The translations under genes were made by a program, and so were the position numbers. From Nitrosospira sp. 56-18 (GTDB lineage Bacteria; Pseudomonadota; Gammaproteobacteria; Burkholderiales; Nitrosomonadaceae), in assembly GCA_001899235.1 (NCBI GenBank), contig MKVR01000002.1, positions 179,222 through 227,126 of the forward strand: a stretch of DNA of 47,905 nucleotides, given 5' to 3'. Positions 1-8,693 of the stretch are shown piece after piece. Within the stretch, counting starts at the first letter, position 1; every line of letters starts with the position of its first letter. A model generated the notes under the pieces. The model worked only from the letters and a program-made list of their open reading frames with translations, searched no databases and had not been told where the DNA came from.

Positions 1-45
1 TCGATGGCAAACCGGGATGACCGCGACTGGCCGGTCATGCTGCCC

Positions 46-1071
46 CTACCCTCTATCCTCCAGCTTTTTTGACAGCGTCCGCCGCGCCTCATGCAGCGCG
101 CCAAGCAGCCCGGCCGTCGGGTTCATCACCACATGGACGGGGATTTCCTCCATGAGCGCCGCAAACCGGCCTTTGTCACGGAATGCCTTCAGGAATCCCC
201 CTTCCCTCAGTTTGCCGATAATCCTTGGCGCAATTCCGCCTGCGACATATACCCCGCCGTGGGTAAGTCCCGCCAAAGCCAGGCTTCCCGCGTAAGCCCC
301 GTAAACCGAGACGAACAGATCCATTGCCTCCAGCGCGACCGGATTACCCTCCTGGAAGGCGAGCTCGGTTACGCGGGGCGCGTCATCGGCATCCATCTGC
401 ATCCGCTCCGATACGGAAGTACGGGGATCCGCCTTGCTGGAAAGAAAATTAAAAACATGGGTCAATCCGGGGCCCGACAATACCCGCTCTACCGAAACAT
501 GCCCGAATTTCGCCCGCAGATACCCAAGCAACTCATCCTGCAATTCATCGGCAGGCGCAAAATCCATATGACCTGCCTCACTGGATAACGCAGCATATCC
601 GCCTTCCTGCCAGGACGACCACGCGCCCCCCATGCCCGTTCCCGCCCCAAACGCCACGCGCATTCCCCTGGCGAGCGGCTTTCCTGCCTGCAACGTGACC
701 AGATCGTGCCCGGACAATATCTCGATGCTGAGCGCTACTGCAGCAAAGTCATTGATGAGCCTGACGCAGCGAATGGAAAACTCGCTCGCGAGAGCCTCCT
801 CATTCATCAACCACGGCAGGTTCGTGAGGCTGGCGCCCTGTTCGGTTATCGGCCCCGCTACTGCAAAGCAGGCCGCGGCAGGGTTCCGGTCCGCCTCCAC
901 AAGTTGCGGCTGCTTCAGAAAATCCGCAACGATATCCGAGAAACTCGCGTACTCGCGGCTGGCATAACGGCGCTCGCAAAGCACTCGCATCTGCGAGCCA
1001 TCTTCCCATTCGGCTGCCTGCAGCAGCACCTTGGTTCCGCCAATATCTCCACCGATGAAATAGCCGCTCAT
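46..1071 (-). CDS. glk: Glucokinase
   Basis: ROK/glucokinase-type sugar kinase of 341 residues that phosphorylates glucose with ATP in the cytoplasm. The N-terminal phosphate-binding loop GGDIGGTK is at residues 7-14. A central GAGTGMGG glycine loop is followed by SSEAGHMDFAP, the usual active-site segment of bacterial glucokinases. The length is slightly above the E. coli enzyme (about 320). The ATG at 1071 has GGAG about eight bases upstream and overlaps the stop of the mtfA gene by four bases, so the two are probably co-transcribed and translationally coupled. MtfA is known in enterobacteria as a regulator of glucose uptake through Mlc, so the pairing makes sense as a small glucose-handling unit. 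An obligate lithoautotroph would use it for internal sugar or glycogen turnover (inference). Confidence 0.93.
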   Translation of the reverse strand: MSGYFIGGDIGGTKVLLQAAEWEDGSQMRVLCERRYASREYASFSDIVADFLKQPQLVEADRNPAAACFAVAGPITEQGASLTNLPWLMNEEALASEFSIRCVRLINDFAAVALSIEILSGHDLVTLQAGKPLARGMRVAFGAGTGMGGAWSSWQEGGYAALSSEAGHMDFAPADELQDELLGYLRAKFGHVSVERVLSGPGLTHVFNFLSSKADPRTSVSERMQMDADDAPRVTELAFQEGNPVALEAMDLFVSVYGAYAGSLALAGLTHGGVYVAGGIAPRIIGKLREGGFLKAFRDKGRFAALMEEIPVHVVMNPTAGLLGALHEARRTLSKKLEDRG

Positions 1072-1898
1072 GATTCACTCCATCGTCGCGCCGGGTCCTG
1101 CCGGTAAAAAAGGGCCAATTGCTCATAAACTGCTGGAAAACACTGCCTTACCATCAAAGGCCTTTCAAAAAAGGCCTCGCTGATGACAGCAAAAAATTCG
1201 GCAGGGTCCTCCGCGGCATAAGGGTCAAGGTAGGAGCCGACACCAAGCCCGATATCGTGCGGAACGTAAAAATCGGATGCAATGGCTTCCTCAGCCTCCG
1301 CATCCCCTACTTCCAGCCGAAATTTGGCATAGGCCGCACCGAATGCGTCGCTCCAGGCGCGCTGGCTCATGCCGGGGTGCAATGGCGGAAACCCATTGGC
1401 TTCCCCATTGAGCATATCCAGTTTATGGGCAAACTCATGTATCACCACGTTGTATCCTGCATCGGATTCAGCGGCTGCGGTATCTTCCCAGGAAAGAATG
1501 ACTGGTCCGCCCAACCATGATTCCCCCGAGGCAGGTTCCACCAGATCGTGCACCACGCCATCATCGTCGACATATTCGTAACGCCGGATGAACTCTCCGG
1601 GATAAACAATGATTTCCACCCATCCGCCATAATAATCCAGATCCAGGTTCAGGATCAGGATACAGGCTTGCGCCGCGATGAGCAGGCGCATTTCGTAGGT
1701 GACAACCAGCCCGTGCGCGCCGCTTATCTGCTTGCCGTGAAGGAATAGCGCAACGCATTCACGCAGGCGCAAAAGCTCATCCAGACTGAGGCCGCGCAGG
1801 AAACCCAGGCGATCCACCACACGTTGCCATGAATCGTCGGGTATGGGCTCGCTCTTGAGAATATGGCGCCGGCGCCAGCTTTTGATGTTCCACGCCAT
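1068..1898 (-). CDS. mtfA: MtfA-family zinc peptidase
   Basis: Cytosolic zinc metallopeptidase of the MtfA (Mlc titration factor A, DUF980) family, 276 residues from the ATG at 1898. The zinc motif HEFAH lies near residues 154-158, preceded by the typical NVVIHEFAHKLD context. A downstream PAEFFAVISEAFFE segment should supply the third ligand. In E. coli MtfA binds the glucose repressor Mlc; whether Mlc exists in this organism cannot be seen here. An in-frame TTG at 1916 with GGAG close upstream is an alternative start that adds six residues. The gene overlaps glk by four bases and leads a two-gene operon. Confidence 0.9.
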   Translation of the reverse strand: MAWNIKSWRRRHILKSEPIPDDSWQRVVDRLGFLRGLSLDELLRLRECVALFLHGKQISGAHGLVVTYEMRLLIAAQACILILNLDLDYYGGWVEIIVYPGEFIRRYEYVDDDGVVHDLVEPASGESWLGGPVILSWEDTAAAESDAGYNVVIHEFAHKLDMLNGEANGFPPLHPGMSQRAWSDAFGAAYAKFRLEVGDAEAEEAIASDFYVPHDIGLGVGSYLDPYAAEDPAEFFAVISEAFFERPLMVRQCFPAVYEQLALFYRQDPARRWSES

Positions 1899-1962
1899 CA
1901 AGGCAATCCTGGACAAATCTCCACTGACGCGACGATGCTATTCCTTATGTTCAGGAGTTCCC

Positions 1963-2052
1963 TTGGGAAGCGCTGAATGAATCTCCGCTGGCGCGGCGGT
2001 AGCTTTGCGGGATGGGATGCGCGAAAGGCGACGACGCGTATGGCTGATCCCT
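1963..2052. repeat. Truncated MITE copy, left end only
   Basis: About 90 bases match the left arm of the element at 3364-3793, starting TTGGGAAGCGCTGAATGA and continuing through the shared segment that includes GGGATGGGATGCGCGAAAGG. The match stops near 2052 and no right end with the inverted terminus follows, so this is a decayed solo left end. It fills most of the mtfA-rmuC gap (1917-2080); nothing else is visible there. Confidence 0.75.
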
Positions 2053-2080
2053 CCCGGTTCACGACCACTGTTCTTCATGT

Positions 2081-3226
2081 TCAAGGCATCCCTTGAGTAT
2101 CGGTCGCGGGCGAGTCCGGTACCGCCTCGCTCCCGGCTTGCCTGATGTCCAGCTCGACCGCATCGATACGGGCGAAACGCTGGCTGATCTTCCTGCTCGA
2201 AACATGCACCTCCTCGACATCCTGGTTGGCCTGGCGGATATGATCGGCCAGCTTTTTCATGCGCTCGTCGAAGCGGACAAAATCCTTGCCGAGCCGGGCA
2301 AGTTCATGCTTGATGACATGCACCTGTTCGCGCGTTTCTATATCTTTCAGTACCGCGCGGGCGGTGTTCAATACAGCCATCAGGGTGGTAGGCGAGACTA
2401 TCCACACCTGCTTTTGCATGGCGTAGTCGACGATGTCTGCATGATAGGCATGGATTTCGGCGAACACCGCCTCCGCCGGAACGAACATCACCGCACCCTC
2501 GCAGGTTTCCGGCGGCAGGATATATTTGCCGGCGATGTCATCCACGTGCCGCTTCACATCCGCCTTGAATTGCTTTTGCGCTGCAACCCTGCTGGCGTCA
2601 TCCGCATGCTGATCGAACATGCGGTGAAAATTTTCCAACGGGAACTTGGAATCCACGGCCACCATGCCTGTAGGCGGCGGCAGGCGCAGCACGCAGTCCG
2701 CGCGATGGCCGTTCCCGAGCGTGTACTGCATGGCGTAGGCCGACACCGGGAGAATATTTCGCACCAGCGCTTCCAGCTGTACCTCGCCAAATGCCCCGCG
2801 CGAACGCTTGTCGCCCAGCAATTCCTGCAGGCTGACCATGTTCGTGGTCAGGCTGTCTATTTTTTTCTGCGCCTCGTCGATGGTCGCAAGCCGCGTCATG
2901 ACGCTGGTGAACGTCTCGTTGGTTTGCTTGAATCCCTCGTCCAGCCTTTCGGTGACATGCCCGCTGATCTGGTCCAGCCGTGTTTCCACCGTCGAGCGCA
3001 ACTGCTCCGAAGTTTTGCCCAACGCTTCCGACAACCGGTCACCCTGTTTTGCCAGCCCTTCGTGCAGATCCTTGAGCATGTCGCGGTGCTTTTCCTCCAT
3101 GACTCTCGTTTGCTGCGACAGCAATTCGCGCACCAGCGTCGAAAGCATGCCCAGCCTTATTACCAGGAAAGCCATCGTGACAAGCAGAACAGCGGAAGCG
3201 GAAATGACGAGTAGCGTTTCGGACAT
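2081..3226 (-). CDS. rmuC: RmuC-family DNA recombination protein
   Basis: RmuC homologue of 381 residues. RmuC limits short inversions between inverted repeats and is predicted to be a membrane-tethered, PD-(D/E)XK-like nuclease. From the ATG at 3226 the protein opens with a membrane anchor (residues about 4-25). A long coiled coil follows (about 30-125), then the conserved RmuC core with segments such as ALVRNILPVSAY, VAVDSKFPLENF and FVPAEAVFAEI. An upstream in-frame start at 3277 would add 17 polar residues before the anchor and is less likely. It stands alone, with a MITE remnant downstream and an intact MITE upstream. RmuC acts on inverted-repeat rearrangements and here sits between inverted-repeat elements, but I read that as coincidence. 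Confidence 0.9.
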   Translation of the reverse strand: MSETLLVISASAVLLVTMAFLVIRLGMLSTLVRELLSQQTRVMEEKHRDMLKDLHEGLAKQGDRLSEALGKTSEQLRSTVETRLDQISGHVTERLDEGFKQTNETFTSVMTRLATIDEAQKKIDSLTTNMVSLQELLGDKRSRGAFGEVQLEALVRNILPVSAYAMQYTLGNGHRADCVLRLPPPTGMVAVDSKFPLENFHRMFDQHADDASRVAAQKQFKADVKRHVDDIAGKYILPPETCEGAVMFVPAEAVFAEIHAYHADIVDYAMQKQVWIVSPTTLMAVLNTARAVLKDIETREQVHVIKHELARLGKDFVRFDERMKKLADHIRQANQDVEEVHVSSRKISQRFARIDAVELDIRQAGSEAVPDSPATDTQGMP

Positions 3227-3363
3227 AGTGTTTCGAGTATACCGGAGAATCTTGCTGCCGGGCGTTTCCCCGTTCATACATGCCGATCATGCAGCATCAC
3301 CGCGTGAGGGATGGGCCGGAGGATCAGCGGCCTGATGGCCATCCTGGCTGGACGGCAACGCAC

Positions 3364-3793
3364 CTAGGGAAGCGCTGAATAAATCTCCGCTGGCGCGGCG
3401 GTGGCTTTGTGGGATGGGATGCGCGAAAGACGACGACGCGAATGGTTGATCCCCTTCGCCAGGAGCCTGACAAGGCAGACCGCCCGCAAAGCCCCGCCCC
3501 ATAAGGGTTGCGGTAAAATCTGGCGAGACAACGCAGGGCGGAGCAGTTTCTTCCAGAGGAAGATGCGACCCCGTAGCGGGTTGTTGGCACCCCAACAGTA
3601 CTTTGGCGCGGTCTGGCATCCCCGACGCTGCCCGATCCCCGCTTCGCGGGGCCCCTCGGGCCACGCTCTGGGGAGCCACCGCGTTGCGCTCCTTGGCATC
3701 GTAGTCCCGGCTACGACCTGCGTCGCGCGCCTTATGATCATCCCGATTTTACCAGCAACGCGCTCAGCGAGGATTTGTTCAGCGCTTCCCTAG
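3364..3793. mobile_element. MITE-like element, long copy (430 bp)
   Basis: A 430-bp non-coding element with near-perfect terminal inverted repeats: CTAGGGAAGCGCTGAATAAATC on the left and the reverse complement (GATTTGTTCAGCGCTTCCCTAG) on the right. A second inner inverted pair reads GTTGCGGTAAAATC (left, about 3507-3520) and GATTTTACCAGCAAC (right, about 3744-3758). It carries no open frame resembling a transposase. The CTAG at both ends could be a target duplication, as made by some IS5-group and IS630-type elements. Compared with the copy at 6560 it has about 149 extra bases in the middle (3521-3680 against 11 bases). The 157-base left and 113-base right arms are the same length in both copies. 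Confidence 0.8.
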
Positions 3794-3934
3794 CGAGGAT
3801 TTGCCCGAGGAGTTGCAAACCCCTGAGCAGGAATGTATACGCAGACAACAAGAAAAAATACAGGAGTAGAATCGCCGGTACCAGCAATCCATTTCTTATC
3901 ACGACGACTTCCTTTTTTAGCCGGAGGCAAGCAA

Positions 3935-4636
3935 ATGAATAAAGGCATATGCGTTATCGTCGGCGCCGGTCCAGGCAACGGCGCCGCCATGGGCGCTGAA
4001 TTTGCCGCAACCGGTTACCGCGTGGTGCTCTGTGCCCGCAGCAAGGAAAAATTGAATGCAATCGCGGAGAAGATTCCGGGCGCCAGCACCTATGCATACG
4101 ATGTCAGGGATACGCAAGCCACACCTGATGTCTTCGCCCGCATCCGCGCCGAGGTCGGCCCGGTGGGCATACTGATCTATAACGCTGGCGCCGGCGCGTT
4201 CAAGAATGTGGACAATTCGACTTTGGAAGACTTTCAGTCCGCCTGGGAGGTGAATTGCAGGGGATTGTTTCTTGCCGTGAAAGAAGTGCTTCCCGACATG
4301 CGGACGGCGGGAAAGGGCAGCATCATCGTCATTGGCGCCACCGCGTCAATAAAAGGCGGCGCCAACTTCGCGCCTTTTGCATCCGCCAAGGCTGGTCAAC
4401 GAGGACTTGTCCAATCGCTGGCCAGACACCTCGGCCCTGAGAAGATCCATGTCAGCTACGTCATACTCGATGGAGTCGTCAATTTGCAGCGGACACGGCA
4501 ACAGATGCCGGATAAAGCGGACGAATTCTTTCTGGAGCCTTCGCAGATAGCAAAAACGGTTCTCTTTCTTGCGCAACAGCCGACTCAGGCGTGGAGCTTC
4601 GAACTCGATCTTCGCCCTTTTGGAGAAAAATGGTGA
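3935..4636 (+). CDS. SDR-family protein with Phe in place of catalytic Tyr
   Basis: Short-chain dehydrogenase/reductase fold, 233 residues. The start ATG at 3935 has GGAGG nine bases upstream; a start at 3833 would add 34 residues with no homology look. The nucleotide-binding loop reads GAGPGNGAAM (residues 10-19) instead of the usual TGxxxGIG. NAG is at 83-85. The active-site region reads F148-A-S-A-K152, so the Lys of YxxxK is present but the catalytic Tyr is Phe. A described SDR subgroup (c10) shares exactly this pattern, so this is probably a natural family feature and not a lesion. Substrate and catalytic competence are unknown. It is followed at 17 bases by a HAD hydrolase on the same strand, likely an operon. 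Confidence 0.85.
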   Translation: MNKGICVIVGAGPGNGAAMGAEFAATGYRVVLCARSKEKLNAIAEKIPGASTYAYDVRDTQATPDVFARIRAEVGPVGILIYNAGAGAFKNVDNSTLEDFQSAWEVNCRGLFLAVKEVLPDMRTAGKGSIIVIGATASIKGGANFAPFASAKAGQRGLVQSLARHLGPEKIHVSYVILDGVVNLQRTRQQMPDKADEFFLEPSQIAKTVLFLAQQPTQAWSFELDLRPFGEKW

Positions 4637-4652
4637 AATCTGGCAGGAAGCC

Positions 4653-5348
4653 ATGAAGCAGCCTCACGCCAAGAAAGCCACACCGGAGGAATGCATATTC
4701 CTGTTCGACGTGGACAACACGCTGCTGGACAATGATCACGTCATCGAAGATCTGAAACATCACCTCACACAGGAGTTCGGCCGCGAGAGCAGCGATCGGT
4801 ACTGGACCCTGTTCGAGGCGCTGCGAACCGAACTTGGCTATGCGGATTACCTCGGCGCCTTGCAGCGATACCGGATGAACCACATCGATGAACCGGAACT
4901 ACTGCTGATGTCAGGCTTTCTGCTGGAATACCCTTTTGCCGAGCGCCTTTATCCGCATGCAATGGATGCCCTATCCCATGTCCGTCGCTGGGGAAAAACC
5001 GTCATTCTGTCGGATGGCGACGTCGTTTTCCAGCCGCGCAAGATCCAGCGTTCCGGATTATGGGACGCGGTCGAGGGCCGGGTATTGATCTACATCCACA
5101 AGGAAAAAATGCTGCACGCGGTGGAAGCACGTTACCTGGCCCGGCATTACGTGATGGTCGACGACAAGCTGCGCATTCTGGCTTCGATGAAAAATAGCAT
5201 GGGAAGACGCTTGACCTCCATCTTTCCCCGGCAGGGACATTACGCGCACGACCCCAATAATCTCGTGCTATACCCCTCGGCCGATATCACGCTCGAGCGC
5301 ATCGGCGATCTGGTTCATCACGATTTCGATCCCTTCCTCCCTACCTGA
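4653..5348 (+). CDS. HAD-family hydrolase
   Basis: Haloacid-dehalogenase superfamily phosphohydrolase of 231 residues. Motif I is DVDNTLLD (nucleophile D19, acid D21), motif II is ILSDGD, motif III is a Lys in the FQPRKIQRS stretch, and motif IV is VMVDDK. The helical cap between motifs I and II (about residues 25-115) fits the C1 type. ATG at 4653 with AGGAAG just upstream was chosen because the earlier ATG at 4569 overlaps the SDR gene by 68 bases without a ribosome site. It is co-directional with the SDR gene. The substrate cannot be read from sequence. Confidence 0.85.
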   Translation: MKQPHAKKATPEECIFLFDVDNTLLDNDHVIEDLKHHLTQEFGRESSDRYWTLFEALRTELGYADYLGALQRYRMNHIDEPELLLMSGFLLEYPFAERLYPHAMDALSHVRRWGKTVILSDGDVVFQPRKIQRSGLWDAVEGRVLIYIHKEKMLHAVEARYLARHYVMVDDKLRILASMKNSMGRRLTSIFPRQGHYAHDPNNLVLYPSADITLERIGDLVHHDFDPFLPT

Positions 5349-5403
5349 CGGATTTTCCCTCTCCCATCCCTCCGTTCTGCCCATTCCGGACCATTCTCGC
5401 TGC

Positions 5404-5865
5404 CTATCGCGCACCGATGGGATAGTAGCGCTGGCTTCCCATCTGGTTACGGCGGCGCTGGGATACCCGTTCCTTGTAGCTGCCCGAGTCATTGGCGCTT
5501 TCCATTTTTTTCTCCTGCCGCTCCCTCTCCTGCCGCTCCTTGCGCGCTTTCCTTCCGACCCGCCGGCCCTCCTCCTGTCCCTTCTGCGCCCACGGCCTCG
5601 TCTCCCAGGGTTTTTCCTCCGCCTGCTTTTCCCAGGGCCTTGCCTCCCACGACTTTGCCTCGCCACTTTGCAGCCTTGACTGCCTTGACTGACCCTGCTG
5701 CCTGCTGCTTCGGTTATAGCGCGGATCGCTCCTGCGCGAATCATCCTTTTGCAATTCACGCTGGCTCGACAAACCGCTTTCATATGCCATGGCGGATCGC
5801 GAATCCAGCCCCGCCAGGGCTGCCAGGACCACCGGGACGGTGAATGCCGCGTGGAAGATTTTCAT
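5404..5865 (-). CDS. Secreted low-complexity Arg/Glu/Trp-rich protein
   Basis: Hypothetical protein of 153 residues, family not recognised. It has a clear signal peptide (first 27 residues, hydrophobic core and an AMA-type cleavage site). The mature part is very polar and rich in Arg, Lys, Glu, Gln and Ser, with short irregular repeats of the type KSWEARPWEKQ and KPWETRPWAQK around residues 70-95, each carrying Trp-Glu/Pro units. It is expected to be disordered in the periplasm. AAGGAG lies eight bases before the ATG. The gene converges on the HAD gene across 55 bases and is upstream of the DUF488 gene on the same strand. The frames on the other strands here look like composition shadows. Confidence 0.65.
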   Translation of the reverse strand: MKIFHAAFTVPVVLAALAGLDSRSAMAYESGLSSQRELQKDDSRRSDPRYNRSSRQQGQSRQSRLQSGEAKSWEARPWEKQAEEKPWETRPWAQKGQEEGRRVGRKARKERQERERQEKKMESANDSGSYKERVSQRRRNQMGSQRYYPIGAR

Positions 5866-5924
5866 ATGGTTCGACTCCTTGGTTATCTATGCGCGTAATA
5901 TTCTTCTGCCGCCCGGGGGCTTCC

Positions 5925-6530
5925 TCATTTCCGGGGATCCTCGAACAAGTCTGCCTGGGCCTCGCGTTGCGGCGAAGGATAAGTGATGTTCAGCCCGTCG
6001 GTTCGCGCCCACGGAGTCATCGAATGCACTTTTCGAGGCCCCTTGCCGATGATGTCCTCTACCCGGATTCCCCGAAGGACGAGCGCATCCGCGATGAGCG
6101 AACGATGGCACCGCCAGGGCAGCGCTTCGGCGCACATCAGCACACAGCGCTCGCGGCCGCCAAGCTCCGCCACGGCCTGCACATTCCCGGCAAATTCAGG
6201 CGTTTGCATGTAATCGGCATATCCGCGGAAAGAAGCATTGCGCCAGCCATCATTGAGCGACTCCTTGCGGGCATGGCGAAGTCCGCCGAGGCCCGGCAGA
6301 TGGCTATAGCCGATGCCGGCTGTTTGCAGGGAACGGGGCAATGTTTCCTTATTGAACTGGGGGTTTTGCCGCGACCGGGGCACTGTGCGCACATCCAAGA
6401 CATGTCTGACTTCATTGTCCCTCAACAGATCGAGGAACTCGTCCAGGGGATGCGTGGAATGCCCGATAGTGCAGATCATGGGGCCGGGAAGCAGCTGGGT
6501 TTTCTCCATTTGCCTCGCTTGCTCGCTCAT
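5925..6530 (-). CDS. DUF488 family protein
   Basis: DUF488-family protein, 201 residues from the ATG at 6530, which has GGAG nine bases upstream. Characteristic segments are TIGHSTHPLDEFLDLL near the N terminus, DVRTVPRSR, the GLGG/R stretch, and CAEALPWRCHRSLIAD toward the C terminus (the conserved C-x6-CHR of the family). The biochemical role of DUF488 proteins is not established; structures suggest a nucleotide or nucleic-acid related fold. The start lies only 30 bases from the MITE at 6560, so that element sits directly in its promoter region. An in-frame TTG at 6551 is a poor alternative. Confidence 0.85.
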   Translation of the reverse strand: MSEQARQMEKTQLLPGPMICTIGHSTHPLDEFLDLLRDNEVRHVLDVRTVPRSRQNPQFNKETLPRSLQTAGIGYSHLPGLGGLRHARKESLNDGWRNASFRGYADYMQTPEFAGNVQAVAELGGRERCVLMCAEALPWRCHRSLIADALVLRGIRVEDIIGKGPRKVHSMTPWARTDGLNITYPSPQREAQADLFEDPRK

Positions 6531-6559
6531 GGGCCAGTGCTCCGCTTTCAATGGTCAGC

Positions 6560-6840
6560 CTAGGGAAGCGCTGAATAAATCTCCGCTGGCGCGGCGGTGG
6601 GTTTGTGGGATGGGATGCGCGAAAGGCGACGACGCGAATGGTTGATCCCCTTCGCCAGGAGCCTGACAAGGCAGACCACTCGCAAAGCCCCGCCCCATAA
6701 GGGTTGCAGTAAAATCGGGCGCTCATCGCGTTGCGCTCCTTGGCATCGTAGTCCCGGCTACGACCTGCGTCGCGCGCCTTATGATCATCCCGATTTTACC
6801 AGCAACGCGCTCAGCGAGGATTTATTCAGCGCTTCCCTAG
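6560..6840. mobile_element. MITE-like element, short copy (281 bp)
   Basis: Second intact copy of the CTAGGGAAGCGCTGAAT element, with both inverted ends present and CTAG at each boundary. The left 157 and right 113 bases align with the copy at 3364 and differ at few positions; the central 149 bases of that copy are missing. It lies between the DUF488 gene and the 3' end of the TPR gene, one base beyond the TPR stop. The hairpin formed by its ends may therefore serve as that gene's transcription terminator. Confidence 0.8.
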
Positions 6841-6841
6841 C

Positions 6842-8671
6842 TCACTCGCTTGCGCGTGGTTCACGCATCACTCTGGCGGGGGGCAAGGCCACGCAGCCAA
6901 AGCGCGAAGAATTGAGCTCCACATCGGCTCGCGCCCACGCCTCTTTGAAGCGCGCCTCGACGAGCGCCGCCCGATCGTTCTTGTTTTGAACACGCAACGC
7001 CTGTAGCAAGCCATACAACGCCCAGCCGTTGTTGCGGTTTCGCCTCAGATCCTCCCAATACACGGTTTCCGCCTCGGCCGGCCGTCCCGCTTCCAGAAGC
7101 ATGGCGCCCAGCGTAAGCCTGGCAGGGGCATGCAATTCCGGCGGCTCGGTGTAGGCCAGCTCATCCTCCAGACGAACGGCACGTTCGAGATGGTTGATGG
7201 CGGTTTCGAATTGCCCCCGGGCGAGCGCGATTTCCCCTGCGAGCACTTCGGGCCCGATAACGAGCACAGCGCGCCCCGTGTTGAGCGACATCAGCGGCAC
7301 ATCGAGGCCCGGCCCCTTGACGATCTCCCGCAGAGCCGCCAGTTCCTGCTCGGCCTGCTGCAATTGCCGCGTTGCGGAAAATGCCAGTCCCCGCACATAA
7401 TGCCAGCCGCCCTTGAGAAATGCGTTCGTCGCCGGCGGCGCGGGCTCCTGCAGGATCTGGTTCCACCTGCCAAACCTGGCATATGCCCAATAGGGCACCA
7501 CGCGGTATATGGCGGCTGCCGGCACCTGCCGCAGTGTTGCATCATCTATCGTGCTGGCAACCTGTCGCGCCGCATCGATCGCCAGCTGGCTTTGCCCGTC
7601 CATCGCGGCGGCTGCCCAGAGAACATGAATATTATGCGGAACATACATCACCGGATATATTCCAGACGCATGCCGCTGCGCGAGGTATTTTTTGTCCGCC
7701 GCCATGGCCATCTGGTTGCTCTTTATAGCATCCGCATATCGTCCCACCCGCAGGTAGATGTGAGAAGGCATATGCACCAGATGCCCTGCCGCGGGCATCA
7801 GGCCGAGCAGGGTGTCCGCCGCCGCCTCTCCCCGCTCGGGCGTGCTGGTCGGCTCGACCAGATGGATGTAAAAATGGACGGCTCCAGGGTGTATCGGATT
7901 ACGCCGCATGACGGACTCGGTAAGCGCCACGATTTCAGTGGTTTCAGGCATGGGATAGCCATCACGCATCCAGTAGCCCCAGGAGTTGAGATCCATCACG
8001 GATTCGACATACAGCATGGCTATGTCGAGATCATCGGTAAAGCGCGCGTGCGCCTGGCGCATGGCATCCGCATAGGCCTTGTCATTAGCCTTGCGCTGAT
8101 CGGGATTGCCCGTATAGCGCTTCTCCAGCGCGGCGATGAGCACCCGCTCCCGGGGAGATGCGCCAGCCTTGAGCGAAACGGCCTTTTGTATGTATTCCAG
8201 CGCCGGCCCCTCGGCCTCCGCCGGCATGGGTGCATTGATATTCGGTCCAAGTACGAGGGCCTGTCCCCAGTAGGCCATCGCAAGCGTCGGATCGAGCCGC
8301 GCCGCTTCCTCGAAAGCCCTACCGGCTTCGGCATGGTTGAATCCGTAGGAAAGATTCATCCCCTGGTTCATGTATCGCTGCGCCAGTTTATTCCGCGTCG
8401 ATACCGGAAATGTATGCGGACCCAGGTCCAGCAGTGCAGGCGCGGCGCGGCCGCCTCCGGTACTCCCGGCACCGTCTTCCTCCGGGGGTGAATGATGCGC
8501 ATGCGCTGCCGATATGCGCATGGCAGCGGATGCATCCGCCACGCCGGCCCCGGCGGATCGTGCGATTTCTGATGCCCGGGCAGCCTGGACAAAGCCGGCG
8601 GGAACGCAGACGGATGCGATAAAACATCCCGTAACGAATGCAGCGGGCAAACAATCGCCGCTCAATCGCAT
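6842..8671 (-). CDS. Secreted tetratricopeptide-repeat protein
   Basis: Protein of 609 residues from the ATG at 8671 (GGGAGA seven bases upstream). It has a Sec signal peptide (residues 1-32), then TPR-like helical pairs over most of the length. The first is recognisable in the segment around FNHAEAGRAFEEAARLDP and YWGQALVLGPN, and later ones near ARGQFETAINHLERAV and AGRPAEAETVYWEDL. A conserved middle block with HFYIHLVEP and HLVHMPSHIYLRVGRY is typical of a family annotated only as tetratricopeptide protein. It may organise a periplasmic complex; function unknown. It lies 22 bases downstream of the EI24 gene and is probably co-transcribed with it. Confidence 0.85.
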   Translation of the reverse strand: MRLSGDCLPAAFVTGCFIASVCVPAGFVQAARASEIARSAGAGVADASAAMRISAAHAHHSPPEEDGAGSTGGGRAAPALLDLGPHTFPVSTRNKLAQRYMNQGMNLSYGFNHAEAGRAFEEAARLDPTLAMAYWGQALVLGPNINAPMPAEAEGPALEYIQKAVSLKAGASPRERVLIAALEKRYTGNPDQRKANDKAYADAMRQAHARFTDDLDIAMLYVESVMDLNSWGYWMRDGYPMPETTEIVALTESVMRRNPIHPGAVHFYIHLVEPTSTPERGEAAADTLLGLMPAAGHLVHMPSHIYLRVGRYADAIKSNQMAMAADKKYLAQRHASGIYPVMYVPHNIHVLWAAAAMDGQSQLAIDAARQVASTIDDATLRQVPAAAIYRVVPYWAYARFGRWNQILQEPAPPATNAFLKGGWHYVRGLAFSATRQLQQAEQELAALREIVKGPGLDVPLMSLNTGRAVLVIGPEVLAGEIALARGQFETAINHLERAVRLEDELAYTEPPELHAPARLTLGAMLLEAGRPAEAETVYWEDLRRNRNNGWALYGLLQALRVQNKNDRAALVEARFKEAWARADVELNSSRFGCVALPPARVMREPRASE

Positions 8672-8693
8672 GATGCCGTCTCCCTGTTGACCG

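Noticed and set aside
3364-3793. Open frames inside the MITE as possible small genes or a transposase remnant
   Set aside because: No transposase motif, frames are not conserved between copies, and the shorter copy deletes their middle.
7130-8491. 453-codon plus-strand frame opposite the TPR gene
   Set aside because: Antisense shadow; Arg/His-rich composition with no family resemblance, while the minus strand has a signal peptide and TPR units.
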